DNA from: Rhipicephalus microplus
Taxonomy: Eukaryota > Arthropoda > Arachnida > Ixodida > Ixodidae
Assembly (NCBI RefSeq): GCF_043290135.1
Contig: NC_134702.1
Location: 189,194,491 to 189,258,490 of the forward strand
Length of the DNA: 64,000 nt
Direction: 5' to 3'
Shown here: one piece after another, positions 44,713 through 54,671 of the stretch
How positions within the stretch are numbered: the stretch's first letter is position 1
Layout of the letters: each line of letters begins with the position of its first letter
Notes under the pieces: generated by a model
Told to the model about the DNA's origin: nothing
The model's input: only the letters and a program-made list of their open reading frames with translations
The model's database searches: none
Position numbers and translations under genes: made by a program

Positions 44713-44960
44713 CTGAAAAATTATGTCGTAAAGTTTAAGCAAGCACTAAGCCTGCATTTAATCACGTAATATAAATAATGAAATCTACACAGTCTCATAG
44801 CAATATTTTAAGCCACAAGCCACATCATGCGAATTTGATTTTCTGTGTACTGGATAAGCTAAGCTTGATCACTTTTAATTTCACCAATGAAGCTTAACTA
44901 AAAAAAAAGCTTATAGACTTCAGTATTCAACGACAGAAGACTCCTAGATACAGAATGAAG

Positions 44961-45302
44961 CTTGCATGAACGGCGGCGACGCTATAGACTCTGGGTAGGC
45001 AGCCATTTTTTTGTCAGAGGTAGCTGGGGAGTGGAGCAGCGTCCTCGCGTTTGCGAGCGTTGGCGTAGCTTGCAGGCGTGATCGAGTGTGATCGTGAAGC
45101 AAAGTTAACTCCAAGAAGTGTCGTGCTTGATATCAGCCTCACCGCAAGACTACACTGCAAAGCTGTGCCAGAAATACTTCGAGCAGTACGAAGAACAGAG
45201 GAGAATTTGCTCAGAGTGACCCATTCACACTTCGTGCGGGCGACTGTGTAAGCAACATGTACTTGTGGCGGCGCGTCGACAGCTCCGACATTCATAAATT
45301 TT
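44961..45302 (+). repeat. Inverted repeat, left arm
   Basis: From GCTTGCATGAACGGCGG to CATTCATAAATTT this arm aligns with the reverse complement of 52056-52406. Shared blocks include AGGCAGCCATTTTT, TTGCGAGCGTTGG, GCGTGATCGAGTG and GCGGGCGACTGTGTAAGCAA. A shared plus-strand peptide is visible in both arms (NSKKCRA, CARNTSSSTK, RAGDCVS and SSDIHKF here). Confidence 0.8.
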
Positions 45303-45837
45303 TCGGTCCGAGGCCGAGTTTGAAAACCCAGGAGCAGATTAAGCCCAGAAAGGCCCTCAAGGGTCACAAGTTTGTGTAGAGTGGTCGGGTACGGGAGCCG
45401 TGGGTGAAGAAAGTCGCCGCCGACACCACGGCCTTCGTCACTCAAACAAGACGTGTTCAATTGAGGAGCGCTATTCTCGTGCATGTGCGTCGCACACCAC
45501 GTAGAATAACAGCACAGTGGGATGAGAGCAGGTTTCGTTGTTCCCGGTCATGCATGTGCAGTGCGCGGCAAGGACCTCACCATTACTCTTGCCCATGAAC
45601 AACACTTTGAAGGCAGCTTGTTAACACACTGGAAGTTGAATGTGCACGGAAACAAACATTAGCATCTGCGGCAAAATCAAGTGATTTAACACCTCTTACT
45701 TGAGTGTCGAGGACCACGGTATCGGCAGCGAATTTCTTTAACTAGGACTCCCACAACCAGCCACTCGTCACAAAGTTGTGGCCCTTGATTGCCTTTCTCG
45801 ACTACAGCCCCCGGGTAATCAAACTCGCCTTCGGAAC
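45303..45837. other. Spacer between inverted-repeat arms, no gene recognised
   Basis: This lay between the two arms before copy D inserted. Some frames are open at 45404-45598, but no motif is recognised. Confidence 0.35.
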
Positions 45838-45877
45838 GAGAAATTTATGATTAGTTAGTTAGTTATGTTGGGTTTAG

Positions 45878-45910
45878 TGGCGCAAAAGCAACTAAGGCTA
45901 TGCTGCGCCA
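45878..45910 (-). promoter_or_regulatory. 3' stem-loop of copy D, diverged
   Basis: The outer arms are kept as TGGCGCA and TGCGCCA while the inner stem and loop differ from the other copies. Confidence 0.5.
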
Positions 45911-46431
45911 GCCACATGGTGAAAAAAAAAAAAAAAAAAAAAAAAACGTCACTAGTTAGCTCGGCATACATTGTGCTGTGAAAGTCTGATTGAAAAACTA
46001 TTTTCTCTGAGGGAGTAAATCCGTCAGTCAGGGGAAATTGTGCTTCGTCGTCCAAGTGATTTTTCCTTTACAATGGTCATGACTATGAATGCGCGGTTAA
46101 CGATGACTAATGGAATAAAATGAATAATGTTGTGCGGCTGTATAGAGACCTAAAACCAATCGCGTAATGTGTATACTTTTAAAATTATGGACATGGTACA
46201 TGGTGTGGTCAATGGGTATGGTATGTGCGTGAGGTGATTTTGTCAAAAAATGTAAGGGGATCGCTCCAGCACTCCCGCCTCACCTGTGTCCTTGTGCGCA
46301 AGGACCAGGAGGTAAGTGCTGTGTTCAGAAGAAGCTGTCACAGCACTGACCTCTCGCAAGAGGCCGTGCTGTGGCCACACAGGTTCGTGAATCTTGCAGA
46401 TCTGTACCGTACAAATACGATGGCGTGCTTC

Positions 46432-49400
46432 TTATAACTTATTTAGAAATTTGGTGTCATCCAGGAAGTTGACAACGTCAGTTAGGGGTATCAGCGCGTC
46501 ATCTCCTAGAAGGAACATGGGGTGACGTGGAATGCGTAACTTGTACAAGGTGTAAAAATGTTTTCTTCGATGTGCTTCCAAATGTGCGCATGTAAGCAAG
46601 ATGTGCAACACTGTTAGAGGTTCATCGCATTTATCACATGTTGGCTGTTTTTCTTGTTTTAACAAGTAATTATGAGTGATGTGCGTGTGACCAATTCGAA
46701 GACGGCACAGGATTACTTCGATAAAACGTTCTTGGTGGTAGCATGACTTCCATTCACTTAGGAATGGCTTGATTAGTTGAAGTTTGTTGTTGCCTGTCAT
46801 ATTCCATTCCCGTTGCCATTTAGATGTTAGCGCTGTACGGATTGCGCGGATACTATCCCTAACGGGAACATTTACTTGCGAGATACTTAAGTTCTTTGCT
46901 GCTGCTGCGCACTGATCTGCCCTTTCATTTCCGGGTATCCCGACGTGACTTGGGACCCAGCAGAACCGGATATTTTGTCCTTCACTTAGACGCGATAATA
47001 CGCTTAAAATGTCGCCGATGAAGGGTTCGTATTGAGAGCGTATATGGAGGGCCTTCAATGCACTCAAGGAATCCGTAAAAAGTATTGCTTTCTTGTATCT
47101 AGCACTTTCAATTCTTTTTACTGCCATCCACAAGGCATAACATTCAGCAGTAAAAACTGAAACAAACCGTGGTAATCTGACTGTTTCTTCCCACGCACCT
47201 TGGACGACACTGCTACCGACATAGCTAGCCGCTTTGGAGCCATCAGTGTAAAATTCTTTGTATGTGCTGTACCTTTCTTGAACGATGCGAAATTCTTGCA
47301 GTATGTGTTCACGTGGTGTACCTTGTTTTTTGAGATGTGTCAATGAGAGGTCAAGAAATTGCGTAAAGTTTTTCCAGGGAGGCAGCCTTCTTGGCCTTTT
47401 AGTAACAGAAAGGGCATCTGTAGGGACGTTACACTCGCGACATTTTTCTTCGAATCTGAGTATAAGTGGCCTTATTGCGTTTGGTTTGTTTGTGTAATGG
47501 AGTCGTTTGTCACAGTGTGTGATAATGTTGTAGCATATATGGTTTGGCGATGAGCGAACTCTTAGGACATATGTAAGCATTAGCTGCGTTCGTCTGCTGT
47601 CCAGTGCCGGTTCGTTACTCTCGGAGTACAAGCTGGGAAGCGGCGAGGTCCGGTATGCACCGGTTGCCAAGCGTATCCCTTTGTTATGTACGGGGTCGAG
47701 TCTCTTGAGGTAGGATTGTCTCGCTGAACCGTAAACTACACTTCCATAATCTAATTTGCTACGCACCAATGAACGATATATGTGCAGAAGGCACTTACGG
47801 TCAGCGCCCCACCGCTTCCGCGACAGAACTTTGAGGACATTGAGTGCCCTAGTCGCTTTAATTTTTAGACTGGTAATGTGTGATAGAAAGTTAAGTTTCT
47901 TGTCAAATATGACTCCTAGAAACTTGTGCTCTTGTTTAACTGGTAGGACTGTTTCATTCAGTTCAAGAATTGGGTCCGGCTGCAAGCCTCTTTTCTGAGA
48001 ATACACTACGGCAACTGTCTTTTCCCCGGAGAAACAGAAGCCGTTTTTCTCCGCCCATTGTGTTAGTTTGTTCAACGTGATTTGAATCTGTCGTTGACAT
48101 GTCACCATGTTAGACGCGCGGCACGCAATCTGGAGGTCATCAACGTACAGAGAATGCATCAGTGTGGATGGTATAACTTTGTTTACAGAGTTCATTTTCA
48201 CAACAAAAAGTGTAGTGCTCAGAACGCACCCCTGAGGTACACCGTTTTCTTGAGTAAATACACGAGAGAGTGTCACGCCAAGGCGGACCTGGAAGGTTCG
48301 GTTGGACAAAAAGTCGAAGAGACAGTTAAGCATTCTGCCGCGGATTCCCAGATCCGCCAAGTCTCGTAAAATACCATACCTCCAAGTAGTGTCGTAGGCT
48401 TTTTGAAGATCAAAAAAGACTGCTAGGCAGTGTTGTTTGTGTAAGAAAGCTTCTCGTATTGTGTTTTCAAGCCGAACTAGGTGGTCAATTGTTGAACAAC
48501 CTTTTTTGTACCCGCATTGATGGATATCTAGTGAGTTTTCTGTTTCGAGGACGTACGTAAGCCTGATGTTAATGACACTCTCGTAGGTTTTTGCAAGACA
48601 ACTTGTAAGTGCGATTGGCCTATAGCTGTTTGCTAATGTAGAATCTTTTCCCGTTTTTAGGAATGGGATTATAATGGCCTTCTTCCAATCCGTGGGCATT
48701 CGACCAGTTTGCCAAATAACGTTGAAGAAAAACAGAAGGGCCTCGACTGTTTTTGGCGACAGGTGGGCAAGCATTGCATAGTGTATTGTGTCAGGACCAG
48801 GCGCTGTTTTTTTACCTGTGGAGAGTACTGTGTTCAGTTCATGGATGGTTAAAGGCGCATTGTATGGCAAGTCTAAGAAACCTGCTGTAGGAAGCTTTTG
48901 TTTTTCTATAGATTGCTTGTGCCTTAGGAACGTTTCTGAATAGTTTGCTGAGCTAGATATGTTGTAAAAGTGAAGCCCTAATAGGTCTGCCTGTTCCTGT
49001 AGGGATGTCTGAGTACCTGTTGTTGAAAGAAAGGGGATGGTATAGGCAGCGTAGTTGCCATTAAACTTGCGAACCTGATCCCACATTCTTTTGGATGTGA
49101 CCGAGCTGTTTATGGATGAAACGTAGTTTTGCCAGGAGATTTTCTCGGCTTGCCTACGAACATATCTAGCTTTCGCTTTCGCCTTTTTGAAGGAGATGAG
49201 GTTATCGTACGTCGGGTACCTCCGGAAGATACCCCAGGCTTTATTTTGGAGTTTTTTGGCTTCTGTACATTCGTGCGTCCACCAGGGCTTCAAATTCTTT
49301 TTTAAGCAACCAGAAGACTGAGGGATAGCTCTCTTTGCTGCCGCGATTATACACGTTGTAATCCTTTGATTCATTTCATCTACGCTCAGATTATCTAGAC

Positions 49401-50145
49401 TCTCTTTATCCAGACTGGCTTGATCGGTAAAGAGAGCCCAGTCTGCCAAATGAAGTCGCCAGCGGGGTGGTCTGGAGGGTATGGTAGGAAGTGCTGTGGT
49501 TAGACTGATGAGTGCAGGCATGTGGTCACTACCGTATGGATTATCTATTACCTTCCATTTAAAATCTGTGAACAGCGCTGGAGAGCATAGCGCAAGGTCC
49601 AGGCAGCTCATAGCTCTTGAACTTGGGGAGCAGTAAGTGGCAGCGCCAGAATTTAAAAGACAAACATCGTTGGCTAAAATAAAATCTTCAAGTGTTTGTC
49701 CTCTAGAGTCAACTGTTTTACTACCCCAAAGCGTGTTATGTGCGTTAAAATCACCTGCTATCACAAAAGGTTCGGGTAGTTGGTCTAAAATTAATTCTAA
49801 ATCGCTTACGGTGAATTGCGTGTGCGGTGGAATGTAGAGGGAACAGACGGTGATGGTTTTGTGCGCTACAATGGTAACGGCGGCGGCCTCTATATGACTA
49901 TTAATATGAATTTCTCTCACTGCTATACCACCTTTAACAACAACAGCCACACCGCCCGACAGTCGGCTTGCCTGCGTACGATCGCGCCGCACAACAGTGA
50001 AGCCTTTTAGGATGTTTTGATATCGATCACCTAGGTTGGTTTCCTGAAGGCACAAGGCTACAGGAGAAAAGTCGTGTAGTATTTCCTTTACGTCACCAAA
50101 ATTGTTTAAAAGCCCTCTACAGTTCCAATGAATTATAAAAGCCAT
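46432..50145 (-). CDS. ORF2 polyprotein of copy D: endonuclease, reverse transcriptase, RNase H
   Basis: An uninterrupted 1,237-aa frame that nicks target DNA, copies the RNA and probably removes it. Endonuclease: LQETN near 35, GDFNAH at 131-136, SDH at 206-208. RT: TAPGPD, RPIALTS, GYKKGCSTIDHL, FFDLQKAYDT, GVPQGCVLS, YVDD at 667-670. RNase H: YTDGSK at 966-971, FTAECYA with Glu about 1001, FTDSLSAL, WVPSHVGIPGNERAD, so the catalytic D-E-D-D set is present. The C-terminal finger is GHTHITHNY...CDKC...HILLTC. EN, RT and RNase H together fit the I clade. The start MAFIIHWNCRG aligns with the MNTQIIQWNVRG of other copies. It diverges strongly from C, F and G, indicating a separate subfamily. 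Every active-site residue I checked is present. Confidence 0.95.
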   Translation of the reverse strand: MAFIIHWNCRGLLNNFGDVKEILHDFSPVALCLQETNLGDRYQNILKGFTVVRRDRTQASRLSGGVAVVVKGGIAVREIHINSHIEAAAVTIVAHKTITVCSLYIPPHTQFTVSDLELILDQLPEPFVIAGDFNAHNTLWGSKTVDSRGQTLEDFILANDVCLLNSGAATYCSPSSRAMSCLDLALCSPALFTDFKWKVIDNPYGSDHMPALISLTTALPTIPSRPPRWRLHLADWALFTDQASLDKESLDNLSVDEMNQRITTCIIAAAKRAIPQSSGCLKKNLKPWWTHECTEAKKLQNKAWGIFRRYPTYDNLISFKKAKAKARYVRRQAEKISWQNYVSSINSSVTSKRMWDQVRKFNGNYAAYTIPFLSTTGTQTSLQEQADLLGLHFYNISSSANYSETFLRHKQSIEKQKLPTAGFLDLPYNAPLTIHELNTVLSTGKKTAPGPDTIHYAMLAHLSPKTVEALLFFFNVIWQTGRMPTDWKKAIIIPFLKTGKDSTLANSYRPIALTSCLAKTYESVINIRLTYVLETENSLDIHQCGYKKGCSTIDHLVRLENTIREAFLHKQHCLAVFFDLQKAYDTTWRYGILRDLADLGIRGRMLNCLFDFLSNRTFQVRLGVTLSRVFTQENGVPQGCVLSTTLFVVKMNSVNKVIPSTLMHSLYVDDLQIACRASNMVTCQRQIQITLNKLTQWAEKNGFCFSGEKTVAVVYSQKRGLQPDPILELNETVLPVKQEHKFLGVIFDKKLNFLSHITSLKIKATRALNVLKVLSRKRWGADRKCLLHIYRSLVRSKLDYGSVVYGSARQSYLKRLDPVHNKGIRLATGAYRTSPLPSLYSESNEPALDSRRTQLMLTYVLRVRSSPNHICYNIITHCDKRLHYTNKPNAIRPLILRFEEKCRECNVPTDALSVTKRPRRLPPWKNFTQFLDLSLTHLKKQGTPREHILQEFRIVQERYSTYKEFYTDGSKAASYVGSSVVQGAWEETVRLPRFVSVFTAECYALWMAVKRIESARYKKAILFTDSLSALKALHIRSQYEPFIGDILSVLSRLSEGQNIRFCWVPSHVGIPGNERADQCAAAAKNLSISQVNVPVRDSIRAIRTALTSKWQREWNMTGNNKLQLIKPFLSEWKSCYHQERFIEVILCRLRIGHTHITHNYLLKQEKQPTCDKCDEPLTVLHILLTCAHLEAHRRKHFYTLYKLRIPRHPMFLLGDDALIPLTDVVNFLDDTKFLNKL

Positions 50146-50259
50146 GTTGAATGTAAAAGTTTAAAAATTGAAGGACAAGTGAGTAGGATATAGTAGAATG
50201 GAGGTGACTTGCTTCTAAAAGAACTAAAAAATGCGAGTTCCAAAATGGTGTAGGTTCAC

Positions 50260-51525
50260 TTATTTTACAGGACCCTTTTCTGGCCCTGTAATTGGGGTTT
50301 TGCTTTTTTTGGAGCGGTCGAGAGTGTCTCGCCGCTCCTTAGGCGCTGCCTGCACCGCTGGGCTAGAAGTAGTGTCCATCGCCTCGTGCAAGACGTCGGA
50401 CAGTTGCTCTAGCGAGCGATGATGGCGTTGTGTAGGCCTCGTCTTGGCAGACGAGGCCTTTGACCCCACCAGAGAAGAGGTCGGCAGGACCTCTTTGGCC
50501 TCTGAGCTGTCCCGGCTGGTGCCAGGTCTAGGAGAGGCCTCCAGTGTGGCCACGTTAGGGGAGGGTAGGGCAGCCGTGGCTGCTCCCACCGTGGGGGCGA
50601 GGGGCGGTCGCCTCAGCGCACTACGCGTGGCCTGGACGGCCGCCTGATGCCGTTGTGGTGCTGGCCCCCGTTGCACCACTTCGGCGAATGATGACTTTTT
50701 AGCAAGGTACGGTGAGAGGCGCTGTCTGGCTTCGCGGAAGCTTATGTTTTCCTTATATTTGATAGTGATGACCTCCTTCTCTTTTCTCCAAGCTGTGCAG
50801 GATCTCGAGTACGCCGGGTGGTCACCATCACAATTTGCACAGTGAGCTTCAGCATTGCAGTTGTCATCAGCAGAGTGTCCCGTAGCACTGCACTTAGCAC
50901 AAGTAAGCTGCCCTCGGCAGCTCTGTGATGCATGGCCAAACCTTTGGCACTTGAAGCAGCGCCTTGGGTTCGGAATGTATGGTCTGACGTGCAACTTCAA
51001 GTAGCCTGTTTCTATTTCGTCTGGGAGTGTGCTAGAGTTGAAGGTAACGATTATGTGCCTAGTGAGTATTTCCCTGTTGTCTCGTCTGATTTTTATTCGT
51101 TGTACCTGTACAACATTCTCATCCTTCCAGCCGGCCAGGAGTTCATCGTCAGTAAGGTCCATGAGGTCATCGTCTGACACGACACCCTTCACCGTATTCA
51201 TTGTTCTGTGGGCGGTGACAGTTATCGGTTGGTCCCCAAACGCTACAAGGTTCGTCAATTTTTGATACTGCGACTTATCTTTAACTTCAACCAGCAGGTC
51301 CCCACTGGCCATCTTCGTGGCTTTGTAGCCGCTTCCGATGGTCTCAGTGAGACACCTTGACACTAGGAAAGGTGAAATGTTACGGACTTTTTTGTCGGCG
51401 TTCTCACAGTGGATGACGTGATACTTGGGGAAGGTGTCTTTCTTTTTCTGGAGGATTTCAGCGGTTGCATCGGTGCGCCCCCGCTTCGGGGGACGATCAT
51501 TTGCGAAAATGTTGGACGATCCCAT
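50260..51525 (-). CDS. ORF1 (Gag-like zinc-knuckle protein) of copy D, intact
   Basis: A 421-aa protein predicted to coat element RNA. The start Met 51525 (MGSSNIFANDRPPKRGRTD) follows the family pattern; the frame continues open into the leader up to 51681, but that part is not conserved as protein. The N-terminal domain (residues ~30-185) has FPKYHVIHC, SPFLVSRCLTETIG and HRTMNTVKGV. Fingers are at 190-203 (CX2CX4HX4C), 209-223 (CX2CX4HX5C) and 229-243 (CX2CX3HX6C). A low-complexity Pro/Ser/Ala region follows, then the basic tail PKERRDTLDRSKKSKTPITG ending GPVK. It is much closer to copies A and E than D's ORF2 is to the other ORF2s, which hints at modular exchange. Confidence 0.93.
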   Translation of the reverse strand: MGSSNIFANDRPPKRGRTDATAEILQKKKDTFPKYHVIHCENADKKVRNISPFLVSRCLTETIGSGYKATKMASGDLLVEVKDKSQYQKLTNLVAFGDQPITVTAHRTMNTVKGVVSDDDLMDLTDDELLAGWKDENVVQVQRIKIRRDNREILTRHIIVTFNSSTLPDEIETGYLKLHVRPYIPNPRRCFKCQRFGHASQSCRGQLTCAKCSATGHSADDNCNAEAHCANCDGDHPAYSRSCTAWRKEKEVITIKYKENISFREARQRLSPYLAKKSSFAEVVQRGPAPQRHQAAVQATRSALRRPPLAPTVGAATAALPSPNVATLEASPRPGTSRDSSEAKEVLPTSSLVGSKASSAKTRPTQRHHRSLEQLSDVLHEAMDTTSSPAVQAAPKERRDTLDRSKKSKTPITGPEKGPVK

Positions 51526-52054
51526 TAAATGAGTACATTGTTCGGCAACAATGCCAGTCACCCACCACCGAGCCCAACAAGGGGACACGGCAGAGGTTGT
51601 GATGGAGCAAGCCCTGCCATGCCAACTGTACATCGTTGCTATAACCAAATATGGTGTACCCAAGGTAGGACCACCACACAAGGTTAACCCTCGCCGCCAG
51701 GAAAATTGGGAGTAAATAGAAGAGAGTAGAAGACAGGACAGATAGATAGCGAGAGATAAAGACGAAGATGTAGGCAGAGAGAGATAGGAAAAGGCGACTG
51801 CCGATTTCCCCTGGGTGGGTCAGCCCAGGGGTGCCGTCTACGTGAAGCCGGGGCCAAAGGGGTGTGTTGCCTCTGCCGGGGGGCCTTAAAGGTCCAATCA
51901 CCCAGCGTCGGCTCAACCCCCAGGATTCCCTTTTCCCCGGACACGGCAAAGCCACGCACGGCTAGGCGTGGGAGGGAGTCAAAACTCCCCCGTTAGCTCG
52001 GGTCCGTGGTGTCGCTACACACCAAACGCCTACTTGCGCAGGCGCCCCTGCGGG
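51526..52054 (-). promoter_or_regulatory. Leader of copy D with conserved 5' terminus
   Basis: On the minus strand it starts CCCCGCAGGGGCGCC. Within 75 nt it contains a GGTGT..ACACC hairpin and a CGGGGG able to pair with the first CCCCG. Near-identical leaders occur at the 5' ends of A, C, E, F (twice) and G, and in part in B and E2. It must contain the internal promoter, since transcripts have to begin at the element's first base. A short frame (MRGFAVSGEKGILGVEP to FPGGEG, ~91 codons, 51959-51684) is open in most copies. Confidence 0.6.
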
Positions 52055-52055
52055 G

Positions 52056-52406
52056 AGAAATTTATGAATATCAGAGCAGTCGACGCGCGGCAACAAGCCC
52101 ACTTTGCTTACACAGTCGCCCGCACAAAGCGTGAATAAGTCACTCGAAGCAAAGTCTCGTCTTTTTTTAGTACCACTCGAGGTCTTCCTGGCACAGCGTT
52201 GGGGTGTAGTCTTTTGGTTAGGCTGGCATCGTGCACGACTTTTCTTGGAGTTAAATTTGCGTCCCACTCGCACTCGATCACGCCTGAATGCTACACCAAC
52301 GCTCGCAAACACGACTGCGCTGCTGCACTTTCCAACCGCTTCTGACGAAAAATGGCTGCCTAACCAGAGTGAATAGCGTCACCGCCGTTCATGCAAGCTC
52401 CCTATA
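52056..52406 (-). repeat. Inverted repeat, right arm
   Basis: Reverse complement of 44961-45302 (about 75-80% identical by eye). The minus-strand frame is longer here and reads KFNSKKSRARCQ, CARKTSSGTKKRRDF, LCAGDCVSKVG and CSDIHKFL. Before copy D inserted, the arms were about 550 bp apart. Confidence 0.8.
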
Positions 52407-52554
52407 TTGTAACAGTAGCTTTAGCACCAGTTATGATGGCACAAAAGTTGTAGAATGTATTGTGCATTATTAGAATAATTTACCTTCATGATGCTCTCCA
52501 CAAGCGTAGCACCAGGGGCAGCCAAACATGTCATTGATGATGTTTGATGTTTTA

Positions 52555-52589
52555 TGGCGCAAGGGCCGATTCACGGCCAAAGAGCGCCA
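52555..52589 (-). promoter_or_regulatory. Conserved 3' stem-loop of copy G
   Basis: TGGCGC and GCGCCA arms around GGGCC and GGCC, as in copy C, with loop GATTCAC. Confidence 0.55.
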
Positions 52590-54636
52590 GTTCATCTTAC
52601 TAAAAAATATGGACAATGATTGTGATAAGCGGCTGTATAAGGGCCATAAAATTCCTCGCAGTAAGGCGGGTAAAAACATACAGGTAATAAAATCATGACC
52701 ATGCCGTGAAAGGTGTGTGTGATGTGAACAGATGACAAAAGTTGGTGATGATAAAAGACGATGGTGGATATGTATGGCAATAGCACAAGTGCCTCACTCG
52801 TTCAAACCCTTGCGTCCAAGGGCCGTGAGGCATGTGCTTTTTTGTGTAGCCACCGCAGCAAAAACCTCTCTGGAGAGGTCATGCTACGGTATGCCCGGGT
52901 ATATGACATGAAAGCTGTGAATTTCTTTTAAAAACGCTAACAATGAATTATGACTAAAAAGTGGTTCCCTACCGACAAACATTGCAGGGTGTAAAGGTAT
53001 ATGTTGTCGGTAGAGTATTGGAAAATGTTGTTTTCTAAGAGTTTCTAAGTGTTTACACTGAATTAACATGTGAAGGACGGTTAAGTACTCCCCACATCTG
53101 TCACACAATGGTGGATTGCCACCAGACAAAAGGTGTGTGTGTGTCGTGTATGTGTGTCCTATCCTGAGTCTTGTTAGTGTTACCTCTGTTAGACGCGATT
53201 TTGATACTGGTGGCCAATGGCCAAGGTGTGGCTTGATAACGTGTAGTTTGTTTTGTGTGTGTGTATCCCACTTGCTCTGCCAGTAGTCCCTGAGTTTTCG
53301 TTTGAGAGACGGCTTAAGATCAAGGGCCGGAATTGATGTCGGTGTAACGGCGGTGCTTTCGTGGGCGGATGCAGCAAGCTGATCCGCCATCACGTTGCCT
53401 TGAATCTCACGGTGCCCTGGCACCCAGCACACAACAACATGTCTGTTGAGTGTGTAGAGGGTGCATAAAATGGAGTAAAGTGAAACGAGGACAGGGTTTT
53501 TTTTTGTTTTTTAAGACTGTGCAGAGCCGTTACCACACTGAGGGAGTCTGTATAAATTACTGCTTTTTGTATTTGTGATTGTTTGATGTGTTTAGCTGCC
53601 ACAAGTATCGCGTAAGCTTCCGCTGTGAAGATACTTGTGCCTGGATGTAGAGGGCCAGCATCCGAAAAGGAAGGGCCAACAGCAGCGTAGGACACAGAAG
53701 AGTTAGACTTAGAGGAATCTGTGAAAAACTCAGGACGTGTGTATTTGTATTGAAGTTCCAAGAAGTATGTTCGAATATGGGCAATAGGCGCATGTTTTGT
53801 AACTTCTAAAAAAGACACATCGCAATCTATAGTCTGCCACTGCCACGGTGGCGGGTATGCAACAGGAGCCATTAAACTGTGTTCGAGTGACACTCCAGTG
53901 TCCTCAGCTAGACCCTTCAGGCGAACTGAGAAGGGCTGCCTCATTGAAGGCCTGTTTTGAAAAAGAATGGAGCTCGATAAGTCATTAATAGTAGAGTATG
54001 AGGGGTGCCTCTTGTCTGCTTTCACCTTAAGGAAATATATAAAGGACATGTAGGTTCTTTGCAGATGAAGGGACCACTCATTTGACTCAACGTAAAGGCT
54101 TTCTACGGGGCTGGTGCGAAAAGCACCCGTAGAAAGGCGGATGCCCGAATGGTGCACGGGATCCAGCATCTTCAAAGCACTTTGAGTCGCTGACTGATAA
54201 ACAATGGCCCCATAATCTAAGCGGGTGCGAATAAGGCTTCTATACAGGTTCATGAGGCATTTCCTGTCCCTACCCCACGTAGTACGTGACAACACTTTTA
54301 TAACATTCATGGCTTTTAAACATTTTGTTTTTAAATACTTTATGTGGGGTACGAAGGTCAACTTGTTGTCCACGATTAAGCCTAAGAATTTATGCTCGGC
54401 TTTGACGGACAGTTGTTGCCCGTTCAGTTGAATGTCGGGTTCCGAGTGCATGCCTCTCTTTCGAGAGAACAAGACACATGTGCTCTTTTGTGGGTTAAGT
54501 CGAAATCCGTTTTCATCTGCCCATTTGGAGACCTTATTTAAACCAAGCTGAACCTGCCGCTCACACATGGCCAAGTTGCATGACTTGAAGCCAAGCTGAA
54601 CGTCGTCGACATATGTTGATGATATATGGTGTTTTT

Positions 54637-54671
54637 TGGCGCAAGGGCCATTTGATGGCCAAAGAGCGCCA
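54637..54671 (-). promoter_or_regulatory. Conserved 3' stem-loop of copy H
   Basis: TGGCGC and GCGCCA arms around GGGCC and GGCC, loop ATTTGAT. Confidence 0.55.

Larger units (their letters stand above)
45851..52054 (-). mobile_element. I-like non-LTR retrotransposon, copy D, full length and apparently intact
   Basis: The 13-bp duplication GAGAAATTTATGA (45838-45850 and 52055-52067) defines the insertion. On the minus strand: 5' terminus at 52054, 529-nt leader, intact ORF1 (51525-50260), 114-nt spacer, intact ORF2 (50145-46432), 3' UTR with stem-loop (45878-45910) and a 24-26-nt T-run (A-run on the plus strand near 45922-45946), then a tail of TAAC repeats. With both ORFs open it is the best candidate for an autonomous element in the window. 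Confidence 0.95.

Noticed and set aside
45921..45946. Poly-A tail marking a processed pseudogene
   Set aside because: The run lies inside the 3' UTR of copy D, about 70 nt from its real end, and in the opposite orientation to a minus-strand poly-A tail.
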